Both the position numbers and the translations under genes were made by a program. This document shows, in pieces, positions 54,096 through 63,236 of a DNA stretch of 64,000 nucleotides; position 1 is the first letter of the stretch; each line of letters starts with the position of its first letter. Origin of the DNA: JBHJHP01 sp042219855 (GTDB taxonomy: Bacteria > Bacteroidota > Bacteroidia > Bacteroidales > UBA5342); assembly GCF_042219855.1 (NCBI RefSeq), contig NZ_JBHJHP010000002.1, positions 62,001 through 126,000 of the forward strand. Reading direction: 5' to 3'. The notes beneath the pieces were generated by a model. The model searched no databases. It saw nothing but the letters and a program-made list of their open reading frames with translations, and was not told where the DNA came from.

Positions 54096-54755
54096 TTAAA
54101 GATTTTCCACAATCTCACGCAGCTTCTTCAGCGTAAAATCCTTAAATCCATCTGCAACATAATGTGCGTTTTGCAGCACACCACTGTCGCCAATACCAAT
54201 TGCAACCATGCCTCCGTTTAATGCCGCCTGTATACCGGCCTGTGCATCCTCAAATACTACCGATTTTTCCGGTTGAACACCGAGAAGTCCGGCTCCAAGC
54301 AGAAAAACCTCCGGATCAGGCTTAGCATGCTGAACCATTGAACCATCTACAATGGCGTCGAACAATGCTATTATACCCAGTCGTTTCAGGATTGTTTTTG
54401 CATTTTTACTGGCCGAACCAAGCGCAATCCTGATTCCTGACATCCGCAGTTCATCCAGAAAAGGCAGTACGCCCGGCAGAATCTCGTCAGGCTCCATCTT
54501 CAGAATGTATTCCCGATACCGCAGGTTCTTTTCATCCGCCATCCGGAATTTTTCATCACTGTTAAATGTTAATCCGCCGATTTCAAGTAAAATATCAAGA
54601 GACGCCATCCTGCTCACACCCTTTAACCGTTCATTGTGCTCAGGTGTGAATTCAAATCCGAGCTTATCCGCCAGCTCTTTCCATGCCAGGTAATGGTATT
54701 TTGCGGTATCGCAAATCACCCCATCCAGATCAAATATACACGCTTTGATATCCAC
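54096..54755 (-). CDS. pgmB: Beta-phosphoglucomutase
   Basis: A HAD-fold mutase, 219 aa, which converts beta-glucose-1-phosphate to glucose-6-phosphate. GTG start at 54755, overlapping the MFS stop by 1 nt. Motif I ACIFDLDGVICDTAKYH (nucleophile Asp and acid/base Asp of DLDGV), the cap segment RLKGVSRMASLDILL typical of PgmB, motif II GSASKNAKTIL, the Lys in HAKPDPEVFLL, and motif IV VVFEDAQAGIQAA. It lies 10 nt before the GH65 gene. Confidence 0.94.
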   Translation of the reverse strand: MDIKACIFDLDGVICDTAKYHYLAWKELADKLGFEFTPEHNERLKGVSRMASLDILLEIGGLTFNSDEKFRMADEKNLRYREYILKMEPDEILPGVLPFLDELRMSGIRIALGSASKNAKTILKRLGIIALFDAIVDGSMVQHAKPDPEVFLLGAGLLGVQPEKSVVFEDAQAGIQAALNGGMVAIGIGDSGVLQNAHYVADGFKDFTLKKLREIVENL

Positions 54756-56062
54756 TAATGTCCTGTTTTCTTATCCAGCTTATCCTCAACGAAGAATGTG
54801 CTTGCTGCACCCAATAACATCAAAACTCCGGCTCCCATGATGGCATTAAACGGATTGTCTCCGTAAATGTGTTTAAGGATAAGCGTTCCAAAAACGCCAT
54901 TCATAATTTGTGGAATCGTAATTGACATATTGAACAGCCCCATGAATATTCCCATCTGTTTTGGAGGGATGGAATTCGCCAGAATAGAATACGGCATGGC
55001 CAGAATACTTCCCCAGGCTATTCCCACACCAATCATAGGTATTACGAGCCATGTGTCATTTTTAAACAATATAAAGGATAAAAATGACAAGCCACCAATC
55101 GTCAGGGCCAGTGCATGCGTATGACGCCGGCCAATCCATTTTGCTATCACAGGCAGTGATAACGCAATAATGGCCGAAATGCCGTTATAAACGCCGAACA
55201 GGATACCAACCCAGTCTCCGGCTTCCTGGTATGCAGCACTATCTGCATCCAGTGTACCATAAAAATGATAGGCTATTGCCGGTGTGGTGTATACCCACAT
55301 TGAAAATAATGCAAACCAGGAGAAAAACTGAACCACCAGAAGCTGGATCATCGTTTTCGGAATTTTGAATTTTGCCTTCGGAACGGCTTCCACCTTTTCC
55401 TCGTCATAAAATTCCGGAGGATACTCTTTGGTCGTTGATACTGTCCATACAATGGTTGTTATCAACACCATGGCTCCGATATAAAATGACCAGTAGACAT
55501 TAGGCGCAACTCTTCCGGCTTCTTCGGCTTCTTTTGAGACCCCGAGAAAATTACCTAAAATATAAGGTAACCACGAACCTACAACAGCTCCGATTCCGAT
55601 CAATAGTGTTTGAACCGAAAATCCAAGTGTATGCTGTTCTTCAGGAAGTTTGTCTGCCACAAGGGCGCGAAAAGGCTCCATCGAAATATTTATGGATGCA
55701 TCCATAATCATCAACAAACCACCACCAATAAACATTGGAGCAAGATACTGAGCAAAATGAGGTGCATTCGGCATCATGATCAATGCAATACTGGTTAGCA
55801 CTGCGCCAATCAGGAAATATGGTCTTCTTCTTCCCAGTTTGTTCCAGGTCCGGTCGCTGTAATACCCGATGATCGGCTGAATGATCATTCCGGTAACGGG
55901 AGCAACCAGCCAGAACCAGTTCAAATGTTCAACATCGGCTCCGAATACCTGAAGTATTCTGCTGGCATTGGCATTCTGTAAGGCGAAGCCAAACTGGATT
56001 CCAAGGAACCCGAAACTCATATTCCATATCTGCCAAAAACTGAGGCGGGGTTTCGTTTTCAT
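54755..56062 (-). CDS. MFS sugar transporter (maltose type)
   Basis: A 435-aa inner-membrane protein with 12 predicted helices; start taken as ATG 56062. It shows the glycoside-pentoside-hexuronide/SLC45-like features SFGFLGIQFGFALQNANASRILQ, GYYSDRTWNKLGRRRPYFLIG and a central hydrophilic loop. The product is the likely inner-membrane importer of maltose for GH65. It heads the operon MFS-pgmB-GH65-GH13-GH31. Confidence 0.9.
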   Translation of the reverse strand: MKTKPRLSFWQIWNMSFGFLGIQFGFALQNANASRILQVFGADVEHLNWFWLVAPVTGMIIQPIIGYYSDRTWNKLGRRRPYFLIGAVLTSIALIMMPNAPHFAQYLAPMFIGGGLLMIMDASINISMEPFRALVADKLPEEQHTLGFSVQTLLIGIGAVVGSWLPYILGNFLGVSKEAEEAGRVAPNVYWSFYIGAMVLITTIVWTVSTTKEYPPEFYDEEKVEAVPKAKFKIPKTMIQLLVVQFFSWFALFSMWVYTTPAIAYHFYGTLDADSAAYQEAGDWVGILFGVYNGISAIIALSLPVIAKWIGRRHTHALALTIGGLSFLSFILFKNDTWLVIPMIGVGIAWGSILAMPYSILANSIPPKQMGIFMGLFNMSITIPQIMNGVFGTLILKHIYGDNPFNAIMGAGVLMLLGAASTFFVEDKLDKKTGH

Positions 56063-56237
56063 GAATATAGCATTGGTTAACAATTAATATTGCAAATTAT
56101 TAATTGGCGGGAAGATGTAATACGGGAAATCTCTTAAAAAATCAATGCAACAAATATATAAACATTAACACTAAGTAGAAAAATATATCTTTTGCAGATG
56201 CCTGACTTACTGTAGTTTAAACTGTATTTTGAAAATT

Positions 56238-57272
56238 TCAAACGTTTGCAGAATCCCTGATCAGTTTTGTGGATTCACGGATCACGAGTGTTGTTTTAAT
56301 CATTTTTGTGATGCTGTTGCTTGTGGTCCGTCCTTCTATGCGGTCAATCAATAGTTGTGCAGCTGCTTTCCCCACCTCAAAGCCATGTTGCTCGACGGTA
56401 GTCATAGGAGGCTCAACAACCTGTGCGACCAGACCGTCGGAAAAACCACAGATTGAAACATCATCCGGAACATTTAATCCGAGACGTTTCACAGCGGTAA
56501 GTGCCCCTGAAGCTGTTAAATCATTGATAGCAAAAATTCCGTCAGGATCTAAACCTTTGTTGAAAAGTGCCGGCGTTCTCTCCAGTGCACTTTCCCTGCT
56601 GTCACATTCCAGAATGATGCTTTCGTCAACAGGCAGGCCATATTTTTTTAAGGCATCGATATAACCGTTCAGGCGGTTCCGGGCTATCAAAAGGTGCTTC
56701 GATGATCCTAAATGGGCAATGCGACGGCATCCGCCCTTTATCATATGTTCAACGGCATTGAAAGCGCCATAGTAATCATCTACAACTATACGGTCAGCTT
56801 TTACACCAGGACAAACCCTGTCGAAAAAAACCAGCGGAATATTGTCGTCCAGTACTTTTTCAAAGTGGTCGTACTTATGCGTATTTTTCGACATAGAGAC
56901 AAGTATACCATCAATCCGGCTGCTGATACAGGTTTCCACGTTCCGGATCTCCTTCTCATAGCTCTCATCCGACTGGCAAACCATGACATTATATCCATGT
57001 TCCTCCGCTGCCTCCTCTATCCCACTGATAACAGATGAGAAGAAGAAATGCACGATCTGTGGAATCACCACTCCGATGACATTACTTTTCTGACTCCTCA
57101 GGCTGAGTGCTATGGAATTAGGCGTATATCTGTATTTAGCAGCAAGTTCACTTACAGCTTTTTTAGTGTCTGCACTAATGTCAGGGTGATCTTTTAGTGC
57201 ACGGGAAACTGTGGAAGGAGATATACCCAATTCACGGGCAATATCCTTGATGGTTATCTGAGTTCTTTTCAC
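56238..57272 (-). CDS. LacI family transcriptional regulator
   Basis: A 344-aa DNA-binding regulator. The N-terminal helix-turn-helix is ITIKDIARELGISPSTVSRALKDHPDIS, then the hinge helix region (TPNSIALSLRSQKS) and a periplasmic-binding-protein-like sugar domain (IGVVIPQIVHFFFSSVISGIEE; IDGILVSMS; GFSDGLVAQVVEPPMTTVEQ). It probably senses maltose or a maltodextrin product. It lies between the maltose operon and the divergent susC operon, both of which have LacI-like palindromes upstream. Confidence 0.93.
   Translation of the reverse strand: MKRTQITIKDIARELGISPSTVSRALKDHPDISADTKKAVSELAAKYRYTPNSIALSLRSQKSNVIGVVIPQIVHFFFSSVISGIEEAAEEHGYNVMVCQSDESYEKEIRNVETCISSRIDGILVSMSKNTHKYDHFEKVLDDNIPLVFFDRVCPGVKADRIVVDDYYGAFNAVEHMIKGGCRRIAHLGSSKHLLIARNRLNGYIDALKKYGLPVDESIILECDSRESALERTPALFNKGLDPDGIFAINDLTASGALTAVKRLGLNVPDDVSICGFSDGLVAQVVEPPMTTVEQHGFEVGKAAAQLLIDRIEGRTTSNSITKMIKTTLVIRESTKLIRDSANV
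56239..56248. promoter_or_regulatory. LacI-type palindrome upstream of the maltose operon
   Basis: CAAACGTTTG, a perfect 10-bp palindrome with central CG, overlapping the last codons and stop of the LacI gene and 177-186 nt before the MFS ATG. Confidence 0.45.
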
Positions 57273-57387
57273 CGGTATTACGGAGTTGTATTTTACAATA
57301 TTAGGTATTAAAATTTAGTTTCGCAAGTAATACCCTTTGAACCTGAATACCGTTTAAATAAACATTCAGGGATTTAAACACACATTC

Positions 57388-57413
57388 CGAAAACGTTTGC
57401 GGAAACGTTTTCG
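57388..57413. promoter_or_regulatory. LacI-type operator pair upstream of susC
   Basis: Two AAACGTTT palindromes (57391-57398 and 57403-57410), centres 12 bp apart, together forming an 11-bp-arm inverted repeat with a GCGG spacer. They fit LacI-family operators with central CG. The -7 element of susC lies about 55 nt downstream. Confidence 0.6.
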
Positions 57414-57428
57414 TTAAAAAATGTTGCG

Positions 57429-57440
57429 TTTTGCGCAAAA
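57429..57440. promoter_or_regulatory. Second palindrome upstream of susC
   Basis: TTTTGCGCAAAA, a perfect 12-bp palindrome with central CG, 28 nt before the susC -7 element. It could be a further LacI-family site or another regulator's. Confidence 0.35.
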
Positions 57441-57467
57441 AATCTATGCCATCCCTTTAAACAGTCA

Positions 57468-57475
57468 TAGTTTTG
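57468..57475 (+). promoter_or_regulatory. Probable -7 element of the susC operon
   Basis: TAGTTTTG matches TAnnTTTG, with a leader of about 85-90 nt before susC. No TTG lies 19-21 nt upstream, as might be expected of a promoter that needs an activator. Confidence 0.5.
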
Positions 57476-57566
57476 TACTGGCTTGGGAAGGCTATACTTA
57501 TAAAAAATCTCTAAAAATCTCAATTAAATTTTAAAGTAATTAATTGTTAACCAAGAAATTGATTCT

Positions 57567-60527
57567 ATGAGACAGAAAATCAAAAAGCACGCAATTATTT
57601 TGCTGAGCATGATGCTCTTATTCTCAGCAAATATATTTGCTCAGACTGTGACTGTGACAGGAAATGTTACAGATGCAAAAGACAAATCTCCACTCCCGGG
57701 GGTTTCCATTCTTGTTAAAGGAACAACTTTGGGTGTTATAACCGACTTTGACGGTAATTACAGCCTTACCATTCCTTCTGCAAACGAAACCCTTGTTTTT
57801 AGCTTTATAGGTTACAATACCAAAGAGGTTTCCACAGCAGGACAAACGGTAATCAATGTGGCCCTCGATCCTAAACTGGAACAGCTTGAAGAGTTCCTGG
57901 TAATCGGATACGGTACAGTTAAAAAAGAAGATGCAACCGGATCTGTTTCGGCCGTATCATCTGAAGAATTTAATAAAGGAGCCATTACATCTCCGCAGGA
58001 ATTACTGGTCGGAAAAACACCTGGTGTGGTTATAACAACCAGCAGCGGTGCGCCGGGCAGTGGTGCAAGAATAAGGGTTCGTGGTGGTTCTTCACTGAAT
58101 GCATCCAACGATCCTCTTGTTATTGTGGATGGTGTTCCAATTGAAAATAAAAATGTTAGCGGTAGCAGTAACTTCCTATCCATTGTTAATCCCAACGACA
58201 TTGAAACGTTCACTGTTTTGAAAGATGCATCTGCTACTGCCATTTATGGTTCAAGGGCATCAAACGGTGTAATTTTAATTACCACTAAAAAAGGGAAAAG
58301 CGGAAAACCACTATCTGTAAGCTATAATCTCAACACTACCGTATCAACACCAATGAAGTATCTTGATGTGTATTCCGGTGATGAAATGAGACAGATTGCC
58401 TACGAGCACCGTGACATATATGATCTTGATGATTTCTCTAAACTGGGGCTGCAAAATACAGACTGGCAGAGGGAGATATTCCGTACCACAACTTCTATGG
58501 ATCATAACCTGAGTTTAACCGGTTCATATAAAACGTTACCTTACCGTGTTTCTGTAGGTTATACAGATCAGAATGGTATCTTAAAAAATACCGGCTTTAA
58601 ACGTTTGACCGGTGCAGTTAACCTGAATCCTGCCTTTCTTGATAACACATTGAAAGTAAATGTGAACATCAAGGGAATGAACACGAATCACAATTTTGGT
58701 GATGATGGTGCAGTTGGTTCTGCCATGAATATGGATCCCACACAGGTTGTTAAGGATGGAAATCCAAATTCTGCCGGGTATTTCCAATGGCCGAATTATG
58801 ATGCCAGTCTGGGTACACCGAACCCTGTTGAACAGGCACTTGAAGTTGATAATAAGTCGAATGTACAACGGTTAATCGCCAATGCACAAATTGATTACCA
58901 ACTACCGTTTATAAACGGAATGAGAGCGAATCTTAATCTTGCAACTGACGTCACAAGCAGTGAAGGACATAACAATCGTCCGGTTACAACTAACCCCCAG
59001 CTGGACGGTGATTACGAAGGAAAAATAAATGATTTCAGTGCCAGGAATACAAACAACCTGCTGGAATTTTACCTTAACTACAATAAAGATCTGGGGGCAA
59101 ACCAGAATATAGATGTCACAGCTGGTTATTCATGGCAACATTTCTATCGTGAATCCAATGATTCAACCAGAGGACGTGTTCCGGTATCCAGTCTCGATTA
59201 TGTAGATCCGAGCGGAAATACAACAAAAACGGAGAATTACCTCGTTTCCTTTTTCGGTCGTGTGAATTACTCCGTCCTTAACCGGTATCTGTTAACATTA
59301 ACTATTCGTGACGATGGGTCCTCTCGTTTTTCAGAAGGAAACCAGTGGGGCTTGTTCCCATCAGCTGCCCTGGCCTGGAAGATAAATGAAGAAGCATTCC
59401 TGAAAGATGTAAATGCATTGTCTGATTTAAAACTCAGACTCAGCTGGGGTAAAACAGGTCAGCAGGACATTGGTAGCGATTACCCTGCACAGGCCATCTA
59501 CAACCAGTCGGCGCAGACAGCCTATTATATGATAAACGGGACATATATTCCGACATTAAGGCCAGAGGCCTATGATCCTAATATCAAATGGGAAGAAACA
59601 ACAACACAGAACATTGGTCTTGACTTCGGCTTTTTCAATAACCGAATATCCGGTTCAGTTGATGTTTACAAACGTGTTACTGACGATTTGTTAAATGAAG
59701 TTACGATTCCGACAATGAGTAATTTCAAAAACAGGTTGGTTACAAACGTAGGAAGCTTAGAGAACAAAGGTATTGAAGCATCATTAAACGGATACATCAT
59801 CTCTTCGAAAGACATTTCATGGGAAATGGGAGTCAACCTGACTTACAACAGAAATAAAATTACAAAACTGTTGCTGAACGAAGATCCAAATTATATCGGA
59901 ATCCTTTACGGTTCTGGTATGACCGGAACTTACCAGGTGACCAGAGTTGGATATCCCGGCTATTCATTCTTTGTAAACCAGCAGGTTTACGACGAGGCCG
60001 GCAATCCGGTTGAAGGCTTGTACGTAGACCTTTCAGGAAATGGCGGAACCGTGAATGGTGATAATGAAGATAAATACATCTACAAAAATCCTAACCCTGA
60101 CTACCTGATTGGTTTTTCAACCCGGTTAAGTTACAAGAATTTTGATCTCTCCGCATCCGCACGTGGAAGCATCGGGAACTACATCTATAACCAGGTAGCT
60201 GCCGGCGCATCTTACGATCAGATGTATCAGATCGGATACTGGAAAAACATGCCTAAATCACTGGATAATACAAACTTTATCAAACGTCAGTTTACCAGTG
60301 ACTACTTCGTTGAAAACGGTTCTTATCTCAAAGTTGACAATATCTCGGCAGGCTATAAATTCGATAATATCTTCAAAGATGTGGATGCCAGAATCAGCTT
60401 TACGGTTCAGAATGCACTTACTGTTACCAAGTATTCGGGACTTGATCCTGAAATTGAAGATGGTATAGATGATAATTTCTATCCGCGTCCACGGAACTTC
60501 ATGCTTGGTATCAACATAACATTTTAA
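57567..60527 (+). CDS. susC: SusC-like TonB-dependent outer-membrane transporter
   Basis: A 986-aa TonB-dependent barrel that imports maltodextrins with SusD. It has a signal peptide ending near FAQ and a carboxypeptidase-regulatory-like domain (about 28-110, GNVTDAKDKSPLPGVSILVKGTT). The plug region carries VIGYGTVKKEDATGSVS, SGAPGSGARIRVRGGSSL and ASATAIYGSRASNGVILITTKKG. The C-terminus is NFMLGINITF. No STN anti-sigma-signalling domain is present, so control is not by a FecR-type loop; the LacI regulator is the likely controller. Confidence 0.95.
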   Translation: MRQKIKKHAIILLSMMLLFSANIFAQTVTVTGNVTDAKDKSPLPGVSILVKGTTLGVITDFDGNYSLTIPSANETLVFSFIGYNTKEVSTAGQTVINVALDPKLEQLEEFLVIGYGTVKKEDATGSVSAVSSEEFNKGAITSPQELLVGKTPGVVITTSSGAPGSGARIRVRGGSSLNASNDPLVIVDGVPIENKNVSGSSNFLSIVNPNDIETFTVLKDASATAIYGSRASNGVILITTKKGKSGKPLSVSYNLNTTVSTPMKYLDVYSGDEMRQIAYEHRDIYDLDDFSKLGLQNTDWQREIFRTTTSMDHNLSLTGSYKTLPYRVSVGYTDQNGILKNTGFKRLTGAVNLNPAFLDNTLKVNVNIKGMNTNHNFGDDGAVGSAMNMDPTQVVKDGNPNSAGYFQWPNYDASLGTPNPVEQALEVDNKSNVQRLIANAQIDYQLPFINGMRANLNLATDVTSSEGHNNRPVTTNPQLDGDYEGKINDFSARNTNNLLEFYLNYNKDLGANQNIDVTAGYSWQHFYRESNDSTRGRVPVSSLDYVDPSGNTTKTENYLVSFFGRVNYSVLNRYLLTLTIRDDGSSRFSEGNQWGLFPSAALAWKINEEAFLKDVNALSDLKLRLSWGKTGQQDIGSDYPAQAIYNQSAQTAYYMINGTYIPTLRPEAYDPNIKWEETTTQNIGLDFGFFNNRISGSVDVYKRVTDDLLNEVTIPTMSNFKNRLVTNVGSLENKGIEASLNGYIISSKDISWEMGVNLTYNRNKITKLLLNEDPNYIGILYGSGMTGTYQVTRVGYPGYSFFVNQQVYDEAGNPVEGLYVDLSGNGGTVNGDNEDKYIYKNPNPDYLIGFSTRLSYKNFDLSASARGSIGNYIYNQVAAGASYDQMYQIGYWKNMPKSLDNTNFIKRQFTSDYFVENGSYLKVDNISAGYKFDNIFKDVDARISFTVQNALTVTKYSGLDPEIEDGIDDNFYPRPRNFMLGINITF

Positions 60528-60533
60528 ATCTTA

Positions 60534-62156
60534 ATGGATAATACGATGAAAAGATTAAAAATATATTTTACAATACTGCTTTCCGCACTTACGATGTTTT
60601 CGTGTGTGAAAGATCTGAATGTAACACCAATTGATCCGGATTCCATTATGGCCGGAAACCTTGGTGATAATCCTGAATACATGAAAGAAGTACTGGCCAA
60701 GATTTATGCCAGCTTTACTATATCAGGACAGGGAAATGATGCCGGTGCCGATATTGTGGCATCAGATGACAACTTTTTTACTTTTACACGTGCATTATGG
60801 AATCTCCAGGAAATTACAACGGATGAAGCCATTTGCGGTTGGGGTGATATCGGAATAGCTGATTTGAATACTCAGACCTGGAGTCCGACCAACCCTTTCC
60901 TTACTGCGCTATATCAACGTCTGGGGTTGTCTATAACCTATGCCAATGATTTTATTAAAAATGCACAGGACAACTCCAGTGCCGATGTACAGCGTTATGT
61001 GGCTGAAGCCCGATTCTTACGTGCGCTTGCATACTTTTATTATATGGATCTCTTTGGAAATCCTCCGTTTACAACAGAAAAAGACGGTGTAGGCAAATTC
61101 AATCCGCAACAGATTAAAAGGGCTGATCTTTTTAATTACATAGTTTCGGAACTCCGGGATATTGAAAATGATCTTGGCGAGCCTGGCTTCTCCTATCCCG
61201 AAGCTGACAAAGCAGCGGCATGGATGCTGCTGGCCAGAACATACCTGAATGCAGAAGTCTATACAGGTACTGCAAAATGGGACAGCGTAATCTATTATTG
61301 TGATAAGGTTGAAGAAGCCGGATATGAACTTGCCAATGACTACCGTCAGAATTTTACAGCTGACAATGATGGCGATAATAATCCGGAAATGATCTTTGCC
61401 TTTGCATACGACGGCGTATATACACAGGGCTATACCGGGACAACCTTTATTATTGAATCAAGTTCAGATGCCACGTATATACGAGCAGAAGACTATCATG
61501 GTTTAACAACCAATACAAACTGGAACGGTAACAGGGCACGTAAGGATTTTATGAATATAATGGTGGATACCCTGGCTACGTATGGCGGAGCAATACCATC
61601 TGATGATCCTGAGTTTTCACAATGCCCGGATAACAGAGTATATCTGAAGCAGAAAAAGAGCATCGACATTCCAAGTCCATCGTCCAGTGGTGATTATGGT
61701 ATTGGAGTATATAAGTTTACAGCTAAAAATCTGGATGGAAGCCTGCCGACCAATTATAACTCTGCATATGCCTGCACCGATTTTCCGATATTCCGTTTTG
61801 CTGATGCCCTGTTGATGAGAGCAGAAGCAAATCACAGATTAGGAAATGATCCTGCAGCAGTTGACGATATCAACAGGATTAGAAGAAGAGCATATGGTGA
61901 TACTTCAGGTGATGTTAGCACAGCACAAATCAATGATAGATTTATCTTAGATGAACGTGCACGTGAATTTTACTATGAAGGACAACGGCGTACAGATTTA
62001 GTTCGTTTTGGTCAGTTCACAGACGGCGATTACCTGTGGTCCTGGAAAGGTAATGTGGCAGCAGGAGCTCAAACCAGCAGCCATCTTAATCTTTTCCCGA
62101 TTCCGGGTGATGAAGTATCTGCGAATCCGAACATAAAACAAAACACAGGTTATTAA
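60534..62156 (+). CDS. susD: SusD-like outer-membrane lipoprotein
   Basis: A 540-aa lipoprotein, the lid of the SusC transporter. The lipobox is LTMFSC near residue 24; the start may be this ATG or one 4 codons later. Family signs are the N-terminal helix EARFLRALAYFYYMDLFGNPP, WMLLARTYLNAEVY, the C-terminal RADLF-type helix, FRFADALLMRAEANHRL and LDERAREFYYEGQRRTDLVRFGQF. It should bind maltodextrin chains. It lies 6 nt after susC. Confidence 0.95.
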   Translation: MDNTMKRLKIYFTILLSALTMFSCVKDLNVTPIDPDSIMAGNLGDNPEYMKEVLAKIYASFTISGQGNDAGADIVASDDNFFTFTRALWNLQEITTDEAICGWGDIGIADLNTQTWSPTNPFLTALYQRLGLSITYANDFIKNAQDNSSADVQRYVAEARFLRALAYFYYMDLFGNPPFTTEKDGVGKFNPQQIKRADLFNYIVSELRDIENDLGEPGFSYPEADKAAAWMLLARTYLNAEVYTGTAKWDSVIYYCDKVEEAGYELANDYRQNFTADNDGDNNPEMIFAFAYDGVYTQGYTGTTFIIESSSDATYIRAEDYHGLTTNTNWNGNRARKDFMNIMVDTLATYGGAIPSDDPEFSQCPDNRVYLKQKKSIDIPSPSSSGDYGIGVYKFTAKNLDGSLPTNYNSAYACTDFPIFRFADALLMRAEANHRLGNDPAAVDDINRIRRRAYGDTSGDVSTAQINDRFILDERAREFYYEGQRRTDLVRFGQFTDGDYLWSWKGNVAAGAQTSSHLNLFPIPGDEVSANPNIKQNTGY

Positions 62157-62175
62157 AATATAAATTCAGATAATC

Positions 62176-63225
62176 ATGAAAAAAACAATAATATTTCTTT
62201 TACTGACCGGATTACTTGGATTTTTCACCAGTTGTGAAAAAGATGAGGACAAGGTTATCATGTTATCGGAACCGGTGGCACCTGTTCTCACAACACTTCC
62301 GAATCTTACACTGGAAAGGAGTAATGCTACACAAACGATAACGTTTAAAGGTACCGCTGTTGATCCGGGTTTTGTAGCTTCTGCAACCTACAGGTTGGAA
62401 GCCTGTCCCTCAGGAGATAATTTTGTGAATAAAGTCACTGTTTTCTCCGGTACACAGGACTCAGTTATGTCTATTAAAGTTAGCGCATTAAACGGTATGT
62501 TTCTCGATATACTGCCTGCTGATCAGGTTTCTTCTGTTGATTTCAGAATTACCTCAACACTTGTTGTAGATGCAGGAACAGGTGCTCCGGGAACAAGTGC
62601 CGATCCCTTTGAATATATTTCAGATATCGTTACCCAGTCTGTGACCGTTTTTGGTCTGCCAAGACTTGACCTGTTAAATTCAGGAATGGATCAGATTATT
62701 CAGTCGGCAAACGGTGATGGTGTATATACAGGCATTGTTAAGCTGGATGCTGCACAGGCATTTACCTTATACGATCCGGATGGTGATGTAAGCTATGGTG
62801 GAAGCAGCGGTGCCTTAACTGCAAACGGAGCTGCCATCACAGCAGATCCGGAAGGCTGGGTTATGCTGACTGTTGATCTTAATAATCTTACATACGAGAT
62901 TGCAGAGCACTCAATGGGTATCATTGGAACAGCTGTGCCACCTTACGATTGGTCAGAAGATATCAATATGGACTATGACCAGGAGAATAAATACTGGTAT
63001 ATCACGCTTGAATTAAAAGCCGGTGTGCTGAAGTTCAGATTAAACAATGGCTGGGGTTGGAATATGGGATTTGTAGAAGGTACAACTGATCCGGGATTAA
63101 CAGGCCCGACACAGCAAGGTGGTGTTGGTAACGACATACCGGTACCAAGTGATGGTACTTATACAGTCCGGCTGACTGTTTACAGTGACAGTGAAGGTTT
63201 CTATGAATTTATTCCGAATAATTAA
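62176..63225 (+). CDS. susE: SusE/F-like starch-binding outer-membrane lipoprotein
   Basis: A 349-aa lipoprotein (lipobox FFTSC). The N-terminal SusE domain (about 30-160) is followed by one or two carbohydrate-binding modules with the typical starch-platform residues in YDPDGDVSYGG and NNGWGWNMGF, and the closing DGTYTVRLTVYSDSEGFYEF. It binds starch at the cell surface and helps hold substrate for SusCD. It lies 20 nt after susD. Confidence 0.88.
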   Translation: MKKTIIFLLLTGLLGFFTSCEKDEDKVIMLSEPVAPVLTTLPNLTLERSNATQTITFKGTAVDPGFVASATYRLEACPSGDNFVNKVTVFSGTQDSVMSIKVSALNGMFLDILPADQVSSVDFRITSTLVVDAGTGAPGTSADPFEYISDIVTQSVTVFGLPRLDLLNSGMDQIIQSANGDGVYTGIVKLDAAQAFTLYDPDGDVSYGGSSGALTANGAAITADPEGWVMLTVDLNNLTYEIAEHSMGIIGTAVPPYDWSEDINMDYDQENKYWYITLELKAGVLKFRLNNGWGWNMGFVEGTTDPGLTGPTQQGGVGNDIPVPSDGTYTVRLTVYSDSEGFYEFIPNN

Positions 63226-63236
63226 ACGATACAGAA

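Noticed and set aside
58590..58610. AAACGTTT core inside the susC coding region
   Set aside because: It lies within coding sequence with no promoter nearby; one such 8-mer is expected by chance.
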